A DNA stretch of 64,000 nt from Owenia fusiformis (lineage: Eukaryota > Annelida > Polychaeta > Sabellida > Oweniidae): assembly GCA_903813345.2 (NCBI GenBank), contig CAIIXF020000012.1:34672572-34736571 (forward strand), written 5' to 3'. How positions within the stretch are numbered: position 1 is the stretch's first letter; each line of letters opens with the position of its first letter. Below are positions 1-10,359 of this stretch, piece after piece. The notes beneath the pieces are model-generated. The model was given only the letters and a program-made list of their open reading frames with translations. It made no database searches and was not told the DNA's origin. Both the position numbers and the translations under genes were made by a program.

Positions 1-61
1 TTTATCCCATACTTGGACGTGTTACAGGTACATAAAGCCGTTTTGTAAAAACTTATATTTT

Positions 62-122
62 CATCAGCGGGCAGATATAGCTTTACATCCCGCTCCGAGC
101 GGGCAGATATAGTATATCTGCC
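62..122. repeat. Short palindromic repeat (GCGGGCAGATATA...)
   Basis: The motif GCGGGCAGATATAG occurs twice directly (about 67 and 99) and once inverted (TATATCTGCCCGC, about 112-118), so the stretch can fold. A related GGGCAGATATATAATAT occurs near 838-854. No coding content is seen. Confidence 0.5.
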
Positions 123-156
123 CGCTACGTCATAATCGCCGCTCGCACATTTGTTT

Positions 157-905
157 ATAATTTGTAACGTTTGCGTAATGACTGTAAACGACGGAGAAAA
201 CACAGACAATCGGGATCTGTTTGATGGTTTAAAAAAGGGAAGGAGCATCCACTTAAACAATCAAAAATTCGAGAAAATAAATGTGGGAATATTTGAGAGA
301 ACAGGAAAATCCGCCCATGGCCAAAAAAACTGGACATGAATATTCTATGTGAACCAGATGACCAATATTGGTATGGGATAAATATATTATTCTATAGTCG
401 GTTAAGGATATTGGGATTATCCCTTGGCCAATATAATATATTTTCCCTCGGGAATATATTATATTGGCCTCGGGATAATCCCAATATCCTAAACCTCATA
501 TAGGATACTCTCTATACAATTTGTAACGTTCACGGTAATGACTGTAAATGACAATGGATAAAACACAGACAAAAGGGATCTGTTTGATGGTTTAAAAAAG
601 AGAAGGAGCATCCACTTAATCAATCAAAAATTCGAGAAAATAAATGTGGGAATATTTGAGAGAACAGGAAAATCCGCCCATGGCCAAGAAAACAAAACTT
701 GACATGAATATTCTACAATATTTCCACGATTGAACAATGTGAACCAGATGACCAAGATTGGTATGGGATAAACGTATTATCCTATAGTCGGTTCAGGACA
801 TTGGGATTATCCCTTGGGATTATCCCTGCGGCCCTCGGGCAGATATATAATATTTGCCTCGGGATAATCCCAATATCCTGAACCTCATATAGGATAATCT
901 CTATG
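157..905. repeat. Tandem duplication of a ~0.37-kb unit with hairpins
   Basis: The stretch from about 157 to 516 is repeated from about 519 to 905 with a few substitutions and small indels. Each copy contains the same GATCTGTTTGATGGTTTAAA block, the AGGAGCATCCACTTAA block and the CCGCCCATGGCCAA block. Each ends in a long inverted repeat (406-490 in copy 1, about 796-883 in copy 2) whose arms carry ATTGGGATTATCCC and its complement. The short open frames here are not conserved between copies, so I read it as non-coding repeat DNA. Confidence 0.75.
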
Positions 906-999
906 TCATGCTCCTCCAAGATATCAATTCTATATCTCGATGTTTTCAAGTATAATATTTTCAAGATACAATCTGATATGACTTGCAGAAAAATAGGAA

Positions 1000-1880
1000 G
1001 TCATCGTTTAGTTGATCGAATTATGGAAGTAGTGAAGTCAATGATTTAATGAATAAGAGCAAATGTTTTTAACTTGAACAGGTCATTAATCAAATGACAT
1101 TGAAGATTAACTTAAAATGGCTTGTCTATCCATATATTTTTATGTATGAGAGACATGTTATAATGTTGGTGAACTAATGATTATGATGATTTCACCTGTT
1201 CATATTCAGTTCCTATCATGATTGAAAACTGACGGGGAGTAATTCTCTTCAAATTATTTACTCATTTTGAACAGAAATTAATATCTTAATCGCTTGGAAG
1301 GCGTAAATAAATGTCAATTTGACGTTTAATAAAAATCCGTCAATAATTTATGATTACTTGCACATTTGAAGAGGTAAAACTTACAGCAATCAACCGAGGA
1401 TTTAAATGTAAACTCAATTGCATTTGTTTTTCGCGGGAAAAAGTTTCTCTCATTGACGTCACAGATATTTAAGCAGCTCATTATAATATTCATGAGCTGA
1501 CTTTGTGGAAAGGTGAATAACGTACATTTGGTCTGAGGCGACCATTACGTTGACCGTAGTTGCCTGAAACTGGCAAATTCCTACGAGGCCATGTGGTTGC
1601 CTTGCGACTACTTTAGTATTTGTCAAACAAACTACGCCCGCCGTGCTGAGCGTCATTATTTAAAAAGTCTAATGGCAACTTTATTTTTCTTTCTTCATAA
1701 AATCAAAATACCCTACCTTTTTGAAAGCATAACAAATAATGTTATAACCTTACAATCAAAGCATCATAATTAAATTTAAAAAATGAAGATCTGTTTGACC
1801 TTATAAAATAAGTAATAGGCAAAACATGGAATGTTTTTGCAAAAACCATTGTGAAACCCGTTTTTAATCTAAAGTAACAA
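1000..1880. other. No gene recognised; right part resembles intron 1 DNA of the receptor gene
   Basis: No coding frame of note. The interval around 1580-1680 (GCCATGTGGTTGCCTTGCGA, then TTTGTCAAACAAACTA) resembles 18675-18790 (GCCCATTGCGACCG, TTTGTAAACAAACTAAACCC). This suggests the duplication described for 1880-3095 extends further left. Confidence 0.4.
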
Positions 1881-3095
1881 CGATTTTCTTACCTTCAGTC
1901 GTGATTGTATTCACCAAAACTAAGGCGTAAAACACCAAACGGTAAACAGCTACCATGGTGCAGTTGTCGTTCGAGCTTTCGAAGTCCAGTTAGTTTCACT
2001 GGTTTGTATCATCGTATTGCTGAGTCTACAAATAATTGAAATAATTCAACATTTATTTATCAAATACTGCATAAGTGGTATTCGACCCGAGTGCTTAATT
2101 TGCCGAATTGTCAAATAATATCATTTTCTTTATTTTTATTTTTATAATGACAAGAAACTTTTTATTGCATTTTGAAGATGATATTTCCGAAATATATTTT
2201 TTCGAACCTAACAATAATAGGCAAATTAAATGATTTGGCAAAATTACCACTTATACAGTCACTAATTTAACAGAATTTTGATGATTAAAAATAATATAAA
2301 ATTAACTAAATTTTACTTTTTCCAGTTATATACGTGTGTGTATCACAATCGACAACACTATCAAGGCCATAGTTAGTGTTTATTGAGAGACAATGTTAGA
2401 ACTGTTCATTGGCATTTTTATCTTAAAAACTTTTTCTCAAAACTTAAGGTTCTAAAATTTTTACTTATGACCTGATTTAAAAAAATACTTACTAGGTTTG
2501 AGAGATAAGATAACCGAGGATGACATCTCCGATGACAAAATTGTAAACTCTAAGTGAGAAAGTTAAAAAAATATAGCGCCGAAATCGCCAAAACAAAAGT
2601 TGTCTATGTTTGGTATTTAATTTGATTGTTTAATAACTCTACTTGCCATATCGTTGTCAAATGCATTGTCGTTGTGTGCAATATAAGGTCCAATCGTTTC
2701 TCTTTCACATTGTTAGTTGTTTAAATCTGAATAAAGTTTACTTATGTGTTGAGATGACTCTTATTCGAACTGTTTCATTTAACCTACAGCGTAAAGATAT
2801 GAAGTGTAATATTTGATCAGGGACTATACTCTTGATTGGTAACAATCTCAGGTAAAACTAATCCTTGAAATGCATCCAATGCAATATCATTGCCTCTAAA
2901 ATTGTACTAAAATCATTATTATGTACGAGCAAGGGTGCTTTTATCATCATCATACCCTCATTTTAATCAGTGAATGTGCAGTGCTGACGAATAGCACTAA
3001 TTACTGAAATCAATCATCGAACCACTCTAAACGCAAAACGCGATTTATCCCAAACTTTACACTGTATTAACAAAGTCGTAAAGAGAGGTCGAAAT
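1880..3095 (-). repeat. Segmental duplicate of the receptor promoter/exon 1 region (copy at 19360-20750)
   Basis: Colinear similarity runs from exon 1 outward on both copies. Shared blocks include CTGCAAATAATTGAAAT-like sequence, GATGACATCTCCGATGACAAAA (2519 and 20180), AAATCGCCAAAA (2582 and 20260), ACTCTACTTGCC (2637 and 20319), GCCTCTAAAATTG (2892 and 20543) and AATCAGTGAATGT (2965 and 20612). Similarity fades near 3095 and 20750. The copies differ by many substitutions and indels, so the duplication is not recent. Confidence 0.75.
1893..1956 (-). CDS. Signal-peptide exon 1 of a second receptor-like gene (partial)
   Basis: On the minus strand an ATG at 1956 opens 21 codons plus one base: a start, a hydrophobic core (VYRLVFYALVLV) and a polar end (NTITTE). 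It ends at a canonical donor, GAAG|GTAAGA, at 1892-1891. Length (64 nt) and phase equal those of exon 1 of the lectin-LRR receptor at 19639-19702, and the upstream DNA to about 3095 is also shared. It is best read as the first coding exon of a paralogue whose other exons lie beyond the left edge. No lectin exon was found between 1890 and 1. It could also be an orphan duplicate; no transcript evidence is available. Confidence 0.55.
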
Positions 3096-4745
3096 GGTGA
3101 TTATTATTTGAGATTATTTATTCTGAATTAAAAATATTCATCCAGAACAAGCGGTCTTTTTGTGCTTTGAATTACATAATCATACAACAGACAACATATA
3201 AAGTTTTTGCTCTTTGCTTTTTTCACCTACCACCCTCCTTAATTGTGCCCTTCATCAGGACGTTCATCAATTTACTTATATTAAATATATCAAATATCGT
3301 AAGTTTTATATCTTTATCACATTTCTATGATTCTGTTTTCTGTTCACAGTTTTGTAATTAAGGAATAAATCATGACAGGTCATTCAATATGGTGAAATTC
3401 AGCACGAGTTGGACAGAATGTCGTAAAAAGCACGAACCGAAGGTTCAACGGTCGTGCATGTATGGCGAAATAAAGAACGTTCATTATTGGCCATGCTGCA
3501 TTCTGATTGGTTGAGAAATTCAATTAGACCAAGTCGTGTATGAATTAATTATAATTAATATTTCCATTCAAAACAAATACAATAGCAAACAAGACAAATT
3601 ACTTCTGATCTTATTTTGCTCCTCTCTCGAAGGAGGATTGGAAGCCGTTATTCAAACTCGATACTCAGTTTCCCGGCATGGACCACTTTGGTAACAAAAT
3701 AACTCATATTCTGACGACAAGAACAGCCAACGAAACTAGAATATTACCATAATGTTCGTAATGTACATCTTCCAATGAAATACTTGGTTAAAGAGAATTT
3801 TATAGAAATAGTTTTAATAAATTGTAGTTTAAACAATGGCTACCAATCCTCCTTGTTTGTTTTTTCTCGAAGTGCAAATGCATTTCAGTGTCATCAAAAT
3901 ATGTAGTCCCCTGTGTATACGAAACCTATTTTGCCTTATTATTTCAAAGTAACCGAGAATTGAAACGAAATTACATGTATGGCGATGACACAATATAAGT
4001 TGTAATACCATAATATATTCCATATTGAGATTAAATAGGTGTGTTTTGCAATCACCGCTTTCTCGATTCATCCCATTTTATCAACTTTTATGACATCTGC
4101 ACATGCAACATTTTGATCAAAATTATAATAAATAATTGCACAAACAAGCTTAAATATTGTATATCTAGAATCCCATCTAATTATTTGGCTTGGTTGTCGC
4201 GAATATCCACTTCGTTGATTGGAAATACTTGCAGGTCTTTATATTTTTTAATAAAAATGTGTTTTAGTCAATACAGCTACATACAGTTATAAATTGTTGC
4301 ATGTTAACAGACTTGAGGGATCAAAATATATGAATGCAATGTTGTAGAGTGAATCATGCTAAAATGTAAAAGAAAATCATTTATCTAAACTTGTACCGTG
4401 TAAAGGATCCAATGTATCTCCTCTTCAACAGTTATAGGTCTAATTTATAAAAACTTCCCTTTTCATTATCCCATCCCAACTGGACGACGTGCCTTTCATT
4501 TATTTCAAGGATTTGACAAATAGCCTTTCTTCTTCATAGAAACATCGACTATGCTACGCGGAGATGCCTCTAGTATCGCTACGGCTCAACATTTTTTCTG
4601 AACACGATCTTGAACTTCTGAAATGTTATAGAACGCACGACAATTTCTTGAGTTATACATATTAAATCACTCAGACATCACAGACACTTCAGTTTCCAAA
4701 ATAAATGGAAGAATTTAGAGAAATAAATTCCAATTCCAGTTAATA
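3096..4745. other. No gene recognised
   Basis: AT-rich sequence with only short, unsupported frames on both strands. I see no domain, tRNA, or terminal repeat here. Confidence 0.4.
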
Positions 4746-4856
4746 AAGCTAAGTTCACACCAAAGGCGCTTTGATGGCGCTTTAATGCGGCGTGCAAAGC
4801 GGCTTTTCACGCCGCATTAAAGCGCCATCAAAGCGTCGTTGGTGTGAACTTAGCTT
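4746..4856. mobile_element. Foldback MITE / long perfect palindrome
   Basis: AAGCTAAGTTCACACC at 4746 is mirrored by GGTGTGAACTTAGCTT ending at 4856. Inside, GGCGCTTTAATGCGGCGTG pairs with CACGCCGCATTAAAGCGCC. Arms of about 49 bp surround a loop of roughly 13 bp. It is far more GC-rich than its surroundings. The class cannot be assigned because no target-site duplication is obvious. Confidence 0.75.
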
Positions 4857-5140
4857 GAGGAAGAAAGGTTCGTAGTCCGTCAAAACGTTGACATAAATAA
4901 ATAAGCATTTCTTCCAGTACCGTTTGTGCGACTAGTTTAGAATGGGGTGCGATTATATCGTAGTCGGTCCCAATAGAATTCTTTTTTGCTACAGAAATGC
5001 TCATATTCTTTCGGTAGACACTGTTTAATATTTTGTATAAGGTTCTGGACTACAGTAAAAGAGATTGCATATTGTTTCTACACGTAAGCGACAAAAAGTA
5101 CCCATCTCGCCTTTTTACAAGTACATGATAAATCAAGAAA

Positions 5141-5798
5141 CCAAATACGATAAATCATCTAGGGTATTAGAAGCAGATACAAGCCGTCAAAAACTAACAA
5201 ATATGATAAAATATCTAAATTTGACAGATGAATTCAAAAACTATGGTTATACTTGTATTTCTAAAGGTACAAAATCAAAATCACGAATAGATTATATTCT
5301 ATATAATGAAAACCCTACATTTAAAGTGTTAAAAAAGAAAAAATTCATTTTCTCTTTTCTGATCATAAAGCACTCTGCTTACTAATAGATGTCCAAAAGA
5401 ATAAAAAAGGTCCAGGGTATTGGAAATTTAACAAAACACTTCTAGAGGATAATATATTTGTTGAGAAAATCAGAGATCTTTTAAAAAATAATGAAGAGAT
5501 AAATGAATTAACATCTAAACAAATGAAATGGGAATTTCTTAAAATAAAAATCAAGGAATGTGCAATAAGATTCTCAATAGACAAAAACAAAGTTAAAACA
5601 ATGGAACTTTCATTACTAAAAGAAGAATTAAACAACCTAGAAAATAATTCAAATTTAGACCAAAAAGAAAAACAAAGAGAACAGGAAATCCTCCTGATTT
5701 TTGAAAAACAGCTCGAAGAAAAAACCAAAGGTGCAATTTTAAGAGCAAAAGAACAGAACGTTGAATTTGGTGAAAAAAATTCAAATCACGACAAATGA
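5141..5798 (+). pseudogene. LINE ORF2, endonuclease end and linker (broken)
   Basis: The frame entering at 5141 carries the endonuclease tail: a KSRIDYILY stretch followed, after a frame change near 5350, by a DHKALC-like then KGPGYWKFN block (5365-5430). The GYWKFN motif is what normally follows the SDH box of L1/Tx1 endonucleases. A Lys/Glu-rich linker (5523-5798) leads into the reverse transcriptase, with another frame change at 5795. The N-terminal two thirds of the endonuclease are missing because of the 5' truncation. Confidence 0.7.
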
Positions 5799-6754
5799 GT
5801 AATACCATTACTTCATTAAAGACTAGTAACAACTCTATAATCAGTTCTGGCAATGACATTCTTGAAGAAGAGATTAAGTTCTACTCAGAACTTTATTCCT
5901 CAAAAGCTCAAAATACAGAAAAAGTTAAAGCATATTTAAATACAATTGATTTTCCAGTGAAACTTAGCGAAAATTATAATAAATTATTAGAAGATGAAAT
6001 CACAGAATTAGAATGTTCAACTGTCATAAAAAAGATGAAATCTGATAAATCACCTGATTCTGATGGTTTGACATCAGATTTTTACAAATACTTTTGGCCT
6101 GACATCAAGCACTATGTTTTAGGTGCAATTAACGAATCATTTTATACTGGCACATTGCCAACCTCATTTAGAAAAATCATTATTTCACTTTTATACAAAA
6201 AAGGTGATAGAGAATTGTTAAAGAACTATAGACCAATAAGCTTATCAAATACTGACTATAAAATATTAGCCTTTGTACTTGCAGACAGGCTACAGTTAGT
6301 AGTTGGGAAACTTATCAGTTTACATCAAACTGCATATATAAATGGTAGATACATTGGCAATAGTTGTCGCTTAGTAATAGATATTTTTGATTATTTTAAC
6401 AACAATAACACGGAACAAGGAACAATTCTATTTTTAGATTTTCAAAAAGCGTTTGATTCTATTGAATGGAACTTTATGTTTGAAACGTTAAAAAAAATTA
6501 ATTTTAATGATAACATCATAAAATGGCTCAAATTATTATATACAAATCCATTTATTAATATTAAACAATATGGATGGCTATCTCATAATATTCCTATGGA
6601 ACGCTCATGTCGGCAGGGCTGCCCCGTTTTTGCAATCGCATTCATATTATGCTGCGAAGTTATGTCTTTAAAACTGATTCAAAATGAAAAAATCAAAGGA
6701 ATTGAAATTGATAACACAGAGTATAAAATATCACAATCAGCAGATGATACATGA
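5795..6754 (+). pseudogene. LINE reverse transcriptase, N-terminal and palm (inactive)
   Basis: The 319-codon frame holds reverse transcriptase motifs in order: SDKSPDSDGLTSDFYKYFW, NYRPISLSNTDYKI, FLDFQKAFDS (first catalytic Asp), CRQGCPVFAIAFIL, and the catalytic box, here SADD instead of the usual YADD. Immediately after ADDT a stop appears. The sequence that follows (KDKASISEALK in another frame) shows that a short stretch was lost at 6752. The Tyr-to-Ser change and the frameshift make this copy dead. Confidence 0.85.
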
Positions 6755-6756
6755 AA

Positions 6757-8242
6757 GACAAAGCATCCATAAGTGAAGCATTAAAAACCATTTAACAGTT
6801 TTCAAAATACTCAGGCCTACAACTCAATTTAAATAAAACAGAAGGAATATTGCTTGGAACCAATCGTGGTTTTGAAAGTAAATTTGAAAATATTAATTTT
6901 ACAGATGAACCTGTAAGATATTTAGGCATATACATAGGTCACAATGAAAATAAATGCTATGATTTAAACTGGAATGAGAAAATAAATGACCTTGAAAAAA
7001 CATTAGATTCTTGGAAAAAACCCTACCTTACTTTATTTGGAAAAATCACTATTGTAAAGTATTTAGCCATATCAAAACTTGTATATTCAGCATCTATTTT
7101 ATCATTTAAAGAAGAAATTATTAAACGAATTAACAATTTAATATACAACTTTTTATGGGATGGGAAGAAAGACAAGATTAGACGAACTATTGTAATAAAC
7201 TCTATAGACAGTGGAGGTCTAAACATGTTAGATTTTCAATCACAGCTAAATGCTCTTAAAGCTGTATGGATTAGTCGTATATATGACAAAAACAACACAT
7301 TTAATAAAATTCCGTACTTTTATTTTAACAAACTGGCTCCGAATATGGACATTTTATTAAAAATGAATGTTTTCTCTAATGAGCATCTTGATAAACTGCC
7401 TGTGTTCTATAAACAAGTTCTAAAAGCATATAATAGTTGTAAAGACCATGATATAATCAATAAATTAAAACACCATGAAATAATCCAACAAACCATATGG
7501 AATAACAGATTATTTCAATTGAAAGGCAAACCACTTTTCTTCAAATCTTGGATAGATAGTGATATTATCTATGTCAAAGATCTCATAACTCAAAATGAAT
7601 TTTTAAATGTTAACTATATTTTTGAAAAGTAAAAAAAAAAAATGGATTTCTGAATATTTTCAAGTCCTAACTGTAATGAAATCAATAAAAGGCTTTATTA
7701 ATATAGAACAAGTAAAATTCACAAATATACCAAGAAAACCCAACTTTAAAGTAAAAAACATCCAACTAGACTTTAGAGGTAAAAAATCCAATTTCTTTTA
7801 TACAATACTGAAAAATAAAAAATCTGAAAAATGGTTTACCTACAAGAAATGGGAAAGAGATTTTTGTATAACAAATGAAGGAAAAATAGATGAAATAAAT
7901 TGGCCAAATTTTTTTACTAGCAAGATAATAAAAGTTAAAGACAAAAAAATTTCCAATTTTAATTTCAAAATAATTAACAATATTCTTCCTGGATTAACTG
8001 ACTTATTTCTCTATGGGATAACAGATAATTATCATTGTAGTATTTGCAATAATTTATGTGACTTGAAACATATTATTTTTGAATGTTTCTTAGCAAAAGA
8101 TATATGGGCACTGATACATAAAACATGTGGCCTTAATATTTCTTACAGAAAAATTATAATTGGTTATAATGGCCATGACTCACATACACACTTTTTAAAT
8201 TATTTTATCAGCATTGTTACAAACAGTATTTATAAATCATAA
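6757..8242 (+). pseudogene. LINE reverse transcriptase thumb and C-terminal region (broken)
   Basis: The reading resumes in frame after 6757 (GLQLNLNKTEGILLGT, then VRYLGIYIGHN), with a nonsense TAA near 6793. It continues as a 260-codon frame ending at 7630 and shifts once more around an A9 run at 7630-7640. The last 211-codon frame contains CSICNNLCDLKHIIFECFL, the Cys/His cluster usual at the end of L1/Tx1 ORF2. At least two frame changes and one stop are visible in this part. Confidence 0.8.
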
Positions 8243-8519
8243 ATTTTAGAATTGAATAGTAAAAAACAAAGAACATTTGAAAGCATGATTTCATTGATAA
8301 AATATGAAATTAATTACAGAAAAAATGTATTTTATTGTTCAAAGTGGAATTTTGTATCAAAACTGTTAAAATGAAAATTGTATGAATTATCTATTTTATG
8401 TCATTGTTTATGTTATGTAAAATAACCAAAAGCTGAATAAAGACTATTTTAAAATAAAAAAATAAAAATAAAAATAAATAAATCAAGAAATGAATTACTT
8501 TTAAACCAACTATTTCAAC

Positions 8520-8640
8520 CTTTTTATGATGTCACCACCAAAAAGTGTTGCAAATTATTATGGTCTCCGTTTTTTGTGGCGGCGGTTTGCGTTCGATGGT
8601 TGTTGGTTGTCGATCGGAGGTTGGAGTCTGTAACAAATTC
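8520..8640 (-). repeat. Dispersed repeat copy (CCGCCGAACGC family)
   Basis: The minus strand reads a form of the motif seen at 52235-52345 and 63600-63705: a CACC/ACCATTTGTT-like opening, then clustered GAACGC and CCGCC words, then TTTTTG/TTTTTTGTGG. The three copies are diverged. The nature of the element is unknown. Confidence 0.45.
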
Positions 8641-8659
8641 TTCGAATAACTTAACAGAT

Positions 8660-9065
8660 ATTGTTGAGACTGACTTTAGTTTTTTTCAAAATTATCTACA
8701 AGTTTTCATAGGTTCAAATCTGATTTTAGATTTGAGATTTGACCTTCATTGACCTACTCAAGGTCAAAAAAGGACAAAACGTTATTTTATCATGTTTTCA
8801 ATTTTTTTGTAAATCGTCTACAAGTTATCAAAAGTTGAAATCTGACTATAGATTTGACCTTCAATGACATTTTCAAGGTCAAAATGGTCTTTTTTCAACT
8901 TGCTTCAAATTGACAATTTTTTTAAAATCATCTACAAGTTCTCAGGAGATTTAACCGTCAATGACCTTCACAGGTTCAAAGAGGTCTTTTTTCAACTTGC
9001 TTCATATTGACATTTTTTTAAAATCTTCTACAAGGTCTCATAAATTCAAATCTGACTTAAGATTG
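8660..9065. repeat. Degenerate ~120-bp tandem repeat (CTACAAGTT...AGGTCAA)
   Basis: About four units share ATCTACAAGTT, AATCTGA, TTTGACCTTCAATGACC, TCAAGGTCAAAA and TTTTTCAACTTGCTTCAAAT. The same family recurs at 54880-55690 and weakly at 60020-60080, so it is dispersed. No coding potential. Confidence 0.7.
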
Positions 9066-9276
9066 AACTAGCGATATTGTGAGCAACTAGGTGGTGACAT
9101 TTTGTCTTGTTAATGCCTTGCTGAACCATATTATCACATCCTTCTTTAGAGAACCAAAATAACAATTTTGAAGAAGGAGGTACTAGCTCTGGAAGCCCGT
9201 GTTCGGAGAATGGAAAATAGATACAAATTTTACATGTTGATGTTCATAATTCATCCCCTCGTTCCTTTTTACAGAT

Positions 9277-9418
9277 AGTTCTATCACTGGGGTATACACA
9301 CACATATTACATGCTTGTGTTCATAATTCATCTCCTCGATTCTTTTGTCTGATAGTTCTATCACTTGGACATATAGACAATACATGCTGGTGTTCATAAT
9401 TCATCACCTCGTTTTCAG
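9277..9418. repeat. Left, degenerate end of the 79-bp minisatellite
   Basis: Two to three diverged units (TTCATAATTCATC, CCTCGTT, TGATAGTTCTATCACTTGGA) sit left of an insertion. The array resumes near 10360. Confidence 0.7.
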
Positions 9419-10350
9419 CTCACCTGGTGAGATATTGCAATCACTCATTTGTCCGTCTGTCTGTCCGTCCGTCTGTCTGTCAACAAATGACCCGTTTTAT
9501 AACCTCTGTCAATAGGATTCCCCTTTTTAGTTACCATGACTCCTGGTTCAAAAGGTCGCCTATTTTCAGAATGGCCGCCATTTTTGTCTCGCGAAATTCA
9601 ATTTTTGACCTTTTGCTTTTAGAACCTCTGTCGATAGGATTTCCATTTTAAATCATTTTTGTTCAACGTCAACACAGAAATCTCCCATATGACTCCTGGT
9701 TCAAATACTCGCCCATTTTCAAAATTGTCAACATTCCTGGCCAAACCTTTTCTATCCTGATGTGATAGCTATAATCATATATATACTTTCCATATTTAGC
9801 AAAACATGGGGAAATGTTTTCATATAGCCAATATTGAAAATTTAAAAATGTAGTGCTCATTTCCAGTAAGCTGCCATCTTTTAAGATTTTACTCAAAGAG
9901 TGATGTCATCGACTCTCAACTTTCATGACCTTGCATATAACAGTATAGGAAAATAGCACAATATCACTTCTAGAAAGTGATCCTTACTTTATGCGCAAAA
10001 ATATGTTCAGAGCTTCTCAGCTTAGAATAAAAGAAGATACTTTTAGAAGGATTAAATCATAGACAAAATTGAAAAAGTCTTGAGCATTCATATATGAATA
10101 TTCAGCTGGTTTTGTAATTCTTAATAGCTCCTTATAGTGTTATATGCAAAGTTGAGAGTCGATGACATCACTTCCTGAGTGAAATATTAAAAGATGGCAG
10201 CCTACTGGAATTCGGCACTACATTTTCAAGTGATCAATATTTACCATATCGAAACATTTTTCCCTGTTTTGCTAAATATGGAAAGTATATATATGGTTAT
10301 ATCTACCATATTAGGAGAGAAATGGTCTGACCAGGAATATTCCTTTTTCA
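9419..10350. mobile_element. Foldback-type insertion inside the minisatellite
   Basis: The segment starts with CAGCTCACCTGGTGAG and a TCCG/TCTG-rich stretch (9450-9482). It contains two direct copies of GACTCCTGGTTCAAA (9539 and 9690). Sequence from about 9705 to 9955 is repeated inverted at about 10125-10345; for example CTGCCATCTTTTAA at 9880 mirrors TTAAAAGATGGCAG at 10187. Both flanks are units of the same minisatellite, which supports insertion. No coding capacity is seen. Confidence 0.65.
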
Positions 10351-10359
10351 AAACATAAT

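Larger units (their letters stand above)
5141..8477 (+). mobile_element. 5'-truncated L1/Tx1-like LINE with 13-bp target-site duplication
   Basis: The segment codes for the end of an AP endonuclease (SRIDYIL near 5290), a reverse transcriptase and a C-terminal Cys-rich region. It then has a short 3' UTR and an A-rich (TAAAA/TAAA) tail. ATAAATCAAGAAA lies immediately before it (5128-5140) and again after the tail (8478-8490). This target-site duplication fixes both ends and shows the element inserted already 5'-truncated. The PDGLT..FYKYFW and NYRPISLSNTDYKI motifs point to the L1/Tx1 group; the exact clade is inferred. Confidence 0.85.

Noticed and set aside
5363-5859. Minus-strand frames of 121 and 88 codons
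   Set aside because: They are antisense shadows of the LINE linker region.
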